Part shown: piece by piece, positions 4,657 to 6,954 of the stretch
How the letters are laid out: each line of letters opens with the position of its first letter
Numbering within the stretch: the first letter of the stretch is position 1
DNA from: JAXGPP01 sp964436865
GTDB lineage: Bacteria; Planctomycetota; Planctomycetia; Pirellulales; Thermoguttaceae
Reading direction: 5' to 3'
Length of the DNA: 6,954 nucleotides
Assembly: GCA_964436865.1 (NCBI GenBank)
Contig: CAYTFK010000355.1
Span: 1 to 6,954, forward strand
Made by a program: the position numbers and the translations under genes
The notes under the pieces: model-generated
What the model saw: the letters and a program-made list of their open reading frames with translations, nothing else
The model's database searches: none
Told to the model about the DNA's origin: nothing

Positions 4657-5050
4657 GTTCCTCGTTGTCGGTGCATACGCCCTCGCTGCTCACGGACTAC
4701 CCCGAGCAACCGGCGATCTTGACATCTGGGTCCGTCCGAACCAGGAGAACGCCGAACGAGTATGGGCTGCCTTAAGGGAATTTGGTGCCCCCGTGTCGCG
4801 CCTTTGCAGGGCGGATTTCTGCCATCCCGATGTCGTGTATCAGATTGGCGTCGCGCCGCGGCGAATCGATATCTTGACTTCTGTCAGTGGCGTGGATTTC
4901 GACGCGGCTTGGCCGAACCGGCGGGTCGTAGACGTGGAAGGACGAGCGGTGGCGTTTCTGGGGCGTTCTGACCTGATCGCCAACAAGCGCGCTGCTGGCC
5001 GCCCCAAAGACCTCGCTGACTTGGCCTGGTTGGAGGCCGGGGACGAATAA
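4604..5050 (+). CDS. MNT-type nucleotidyltransferase (AbiEii/DUF6036-like)
   Basis: A 148-residue protein with the nucleotidyltransferase fold. FLVVGAYALAAHG (19-31) matches the family Gly-x-[Ser/Tyr] helix. RATGDLDIWV (34-43) supplies the two metal-binding aspartates D38 and D40, and RIDIL (87-91) the likely third, D89. The ending GRSDLIANKRAAGRPKDLAD (120-139) is the K...GRPKDL.D motif typical of this MNT/AbiEii-like group. All catalytic residues are present, so it should be active. Relatives transfer nucleotides to tRNA or protein, and several act as toxins or antitoxins (AbiEii, MenA, MntA), but the substrate here is unknown. The GTG start has AAGGGAG 9 nt upstream. It overlaps the 67-residue gene by 53 nt, suggesting one functional unit with translational coupling. 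The stop is TAA at 5048-5050. Confidence 0.88.
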   Translation: MNPDFRDMLFALNDAGAEFLVVGAYALAAHGLPRATGDLDIWVRPNQENAERVWAALREFGAPVSRLCRADFCHPDVVYQIGVAPRRIDILTSVSGVDFDAAWPNRRVVDVEGRAVAFLGRSDLIANKRAAGRPKDLADLAWLEAGDE

Positions 5051-5100
5051 GCCGTTCCAGCCATAGAGACTCACGCCGGGGGCTGGCAAACAGTCCGGCC

Positions 5101-5112
5101 GATTGGCCAATC
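5101..5112. repeat. 12-bp perfect palindrome
   Basis: GATTGGCCAATC is its own reverse complement. It lies in the 122-bp spacer between the nucleotidyltransferase and the propeller gene, so it could be an operator. Chance occurrence is also possible at this length. Confidence 0.35.
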
Positions 5113-5172
5113 AAGCAACCTTGCCGCTTCGTCTGAGCCCCGCCTACCTCCTGGCACAGAGTCCAAGCGGCT

Positions 5173-6954
5173 ATGCTGTGGGATATGGACCCGCAAAAGA
5201 CCATATCGCCCGGAGCCGCTGCAACCAACGCGGACGCGGATCGTCGCTGGCTGGGCCGGGTATGCCGTTTCCTTGCCCTGCGGGCGATCCTCTGGGGGGC
5301 TCTGGCGGTTCTGGTCTTTGTGGTCCTGGGCGGCCGAATGCCGGTGTTCTTCTTGCGCTTGTTGGCGCCCGAGCCCGCGGCGGCTCCTCCCGCTCGCTCC
5401 GTGGTCTCGGCCCGTTCAGAACCATCCAGTACTGCCGACTGGCCCTACCTCCGCGGGCCCGCGTACAACGGCTCCGCCCCGAACGAATCCCTCGCCGATC
5501 GCTGGCCCGCCGGCGGCCCGCCGGTGCTCTGGGTGCGGGACCTGGGAAAGGGCTACTCAAGCTTCGCGGCCATCGGCGATCGGATCTACACTCAAGCCCA
5601 AAGCTTGTATGCGCAGTCGGTGCTCTGCCTCGACGCCGACACCGGTCAAACGATCTGGCAACAGCGCTGCGACTGGCCATACGACGGCGGCGGCATGTAT
5701 CCTGGACCCCGTGCCACGCCGACGTGGCACGCGGGCCGAGTGTACTACGCCACGCCGCAAGGCCGCGTCGGGTGTCTTGATGCCCAGAGCGGCCAGCCGA
5801 TCTGGTCACTCGACGTGGTCGAGAAGTTCTCCGGACGCGGGCACCACTTCGGCTACTCCTGTTCGCCGCTGGTGACCGGCGACTTGGTAATCCTGCCCGT
5901 TGGCGGCAAGCAGGCGAGTATCGTGGCCCTCAGTGCCGACGACGGCTCGACGGTCTGGATTGCGGGAGACAAGTCGGCCAGCTATTGCTCGGCCTTGCCA
6001 GTGACGCTTGAGGGTGGCCCCGCGGTCGTGGCCTTACTGGAAAACACGGTGGCCCTCTGCGACCTTCCGAGCGGCCGGCTCCTCTGGGAGCACCGCTGGT
6101 CGGACGGCTACGACGAGCATGCGGCATTTCCGATCTACCAGGAGCCGCTGCTGATGATCGCCTGTCCGTTCCGCGCCGGCGCCGAGGCCTACCGCCTCAA
6201 GCGGTCCGGCGCCGACGGCCAAGTCGAAGCAGCGAGAATCTGGACCAGCCTCGAGTTGTCGAACGATATCCTCTCCAGCGTGGCGGTCGCCGGACACGTT
6301 TACGGTTTCGATCTGCACGACCTTCAGGCCAAGGTCCACCGGCCGTCGAGCGGGCGGTTCAAGTGCCTGGAACTTGCGACGGGCGAGGTCCGCTGGGCAA
6401 GCGACCTGCCCGGGCATGCCAGTGCGATCTTCGCCGATGGCAAACTCGTGTTGTTCAACGACCGCGGCGAGATCGTGCTCGTCCGGGAGAATCCGGATCG
6501 CTACGAAGAACTCAGCCGCGTGAAGGTCTTCGATGGCGAGATCTGTTGGACTTCACCGGCCTTGGCGCGAGGCCGGCTCTATCTGCGGAGCCCTACCCGG
6601 GCGGCGTGTGTCTACATCGGCCGTGCGCCGTTGGAGCGGCGGTTCGCCGGCGCGCCGCCGGCCGCGGAGATTTCTCACGGATGGCGAATCGACTGGAACT
6701 GGCTGCTGCGAGGGGAACGCGAAGCGCCTTTCGACATGCCCGACCGGCGGGAGCTTCATCTCTGGCATACCGTGACGCTCCTCGGCGTTTTTCTGCCGGC
6801 CGCGATAGCCGGAGCCGCGGCCTTCGCCGTCGCGCGCCGGCGGCCGCAGGCAGCGGCTCAAGCGGTGTTCTGGACCAGTTGCTTCGTACTCGGGATCATT
6901 GCGACGCCGCTTGCCAACCGGATGTCGGCGACGTTCGTCTTCACCTGGCCGGCT
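5173..6954 (+). CDS. Membrane-anchored PQQ-like beta-propeller protein (3' partial)
   Basis: The frame is open for 594 codons and runs off the window. A cytoplasmic, basic start (RRWLGRVCR) leads to a transmembrane helix at about 33-54, then a Pro/Ala-rich linker. The propeller opens with DWPYLRGPAYNGSA (89-102), the usual start of planctomycete PQQ-like proteins. Blades are marked by repeated '[C/A]LDA.[T/S]G..[I/V]W' motifs at about 150, 201, 250, 293 and 396. At least two more hydrophobic helices follow (about 530-554 and 564-581), so the propeller should lie outside the cytoplasmic membrane. The blades resemble BamB and quinoprotein dehydrogenases, but I see no clear quinone-site residues, so a binding or scaffold role is as likely as catalysis. 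Start choice is between ATG 5173 and ATG 5185; neither has a strong Shine-Dalgarno. An in-frame TGA at 5134 limits the start. Confidence 0.88.
   Translation, partial: MLWDMDPQKTISPGAAATNADADRRWLGRVCRFLALRAILWGALAVLVFVVLGGRMPVFFLRLLAPEPAAAPPARSVVSARSEPSSTADWPYLRGPAYNGSAPNESLADRWPAGGPPVLWVRDLGKGYSSFAAIGDRIYTQAQSLYAQSVLCLDADTGQTIWQQRCDWPYDGGGMYPGPRATPTWHAGRVYYATPQGRVGCLDAQSGQPIWSLDVVEKFSGRGHHFGYSCSPLVTGDLVILPVGGKQASIVALSADDGSTVWIAGDKSASYCSALPVTLEGGPAVVALLENTVALCDLPSGRLLWEHRWSDGYDEHAAFPIYQEPLLMIACPFRAGAEAYRLKRSGADGQVEAARIWTSLELSNDILSSVAVAGHVYGFDLHDLQAKVHRPSSGRFKCLELATGEVRWASDLPGHASAIFADGKLVLFNDRGEIVLVRENPDRYEELSRVKVFDGEICWTSPALARGRLYLRSPTRAACVYIGRAPLERRFAGAPPAAEISHGWRIDWNWLLRGEREAPFDMPDRRELHLWHTVTLLGVFLPAAIAGAAAFAVARRRPQAAAQAVFWTSCFVLGIIATPLANRMSATFVFTWPA

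Noticed and set aside
5103..5875. Open frames in other registers over the start of the propeller gene
   Set aside because: They are Arg/Pro/Ser-rich shadow translations. The frame from 5173 has membrane helices and propeller motifs.

Overview
The window looks like a chromosomal housekeeping segment of a GC-rich bacterium, most likely a planctomycete (Planctomycetota). The reasons are the GC-rich third codon positions, the gene order rpsB-tsf-pyrH-frr, an EF-Ts that lacks the usual TDFV motif (as I remember it from planctomycetes), and a large membrane-anchored PQQ-like propeller protein opening with a DWP..RGP signature. The lineage call is an inference from protein style; no database search was possible.

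Layout. Positions 1-56 may hold the last 17 codons of an unidentified plus-strand gene. It is followed by a strong intrinsic terminator (137-186). A promoter at 217-245 then drives a tRNA-Gln(UUG) at 258-329. Positions 330-952 contain no gene I can support, but they carry two unexplained symmetric sequences: an AT-rich imperfect palindrome (499-534) and an 18-bp perfect palindrome (762-779). An extended -10 promoter (953-981) opens the translation operon. After a leader with a hairpin just before the Shine-Dalgarno, the genes run rpsB (1114-1869), tsf (2016-2846), pyrH (2970-3710) and frr (3803-4363). Ribosomal protein S2, EF-Ts and RRF serve ribosome structure, elongation and recycling, and UMP kinase supplies pyrimidine nucleotides. 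Each spacer in the operon is unusually long (92-146 bp) and contains inverted repeats.

Downstream, 4453-5050 is a compact two-gene module. A 67-residue protein of unknown function overlaps by 53 nt a 148-residue MNT-type nucleotidyltransferase. The arrangement resembles toxin-antitoxin or AbiEii-type pairs, and the first gene may be leaderless. The window ends inside a large gene (5173 to the end, at least 594 codons) for a membrane-anchored PQQ-like beta-propeller protein with one N-terminal and at least two C-terminal transmembrane segments.

The most promising candidate for an under-described system is the overlapping small-ORF/nucleotidyltransferase pair. The structured operon spacers and the palindromes in the gene-free stretch come next. 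I see no CRISPR array, insertion sequence or transposase.
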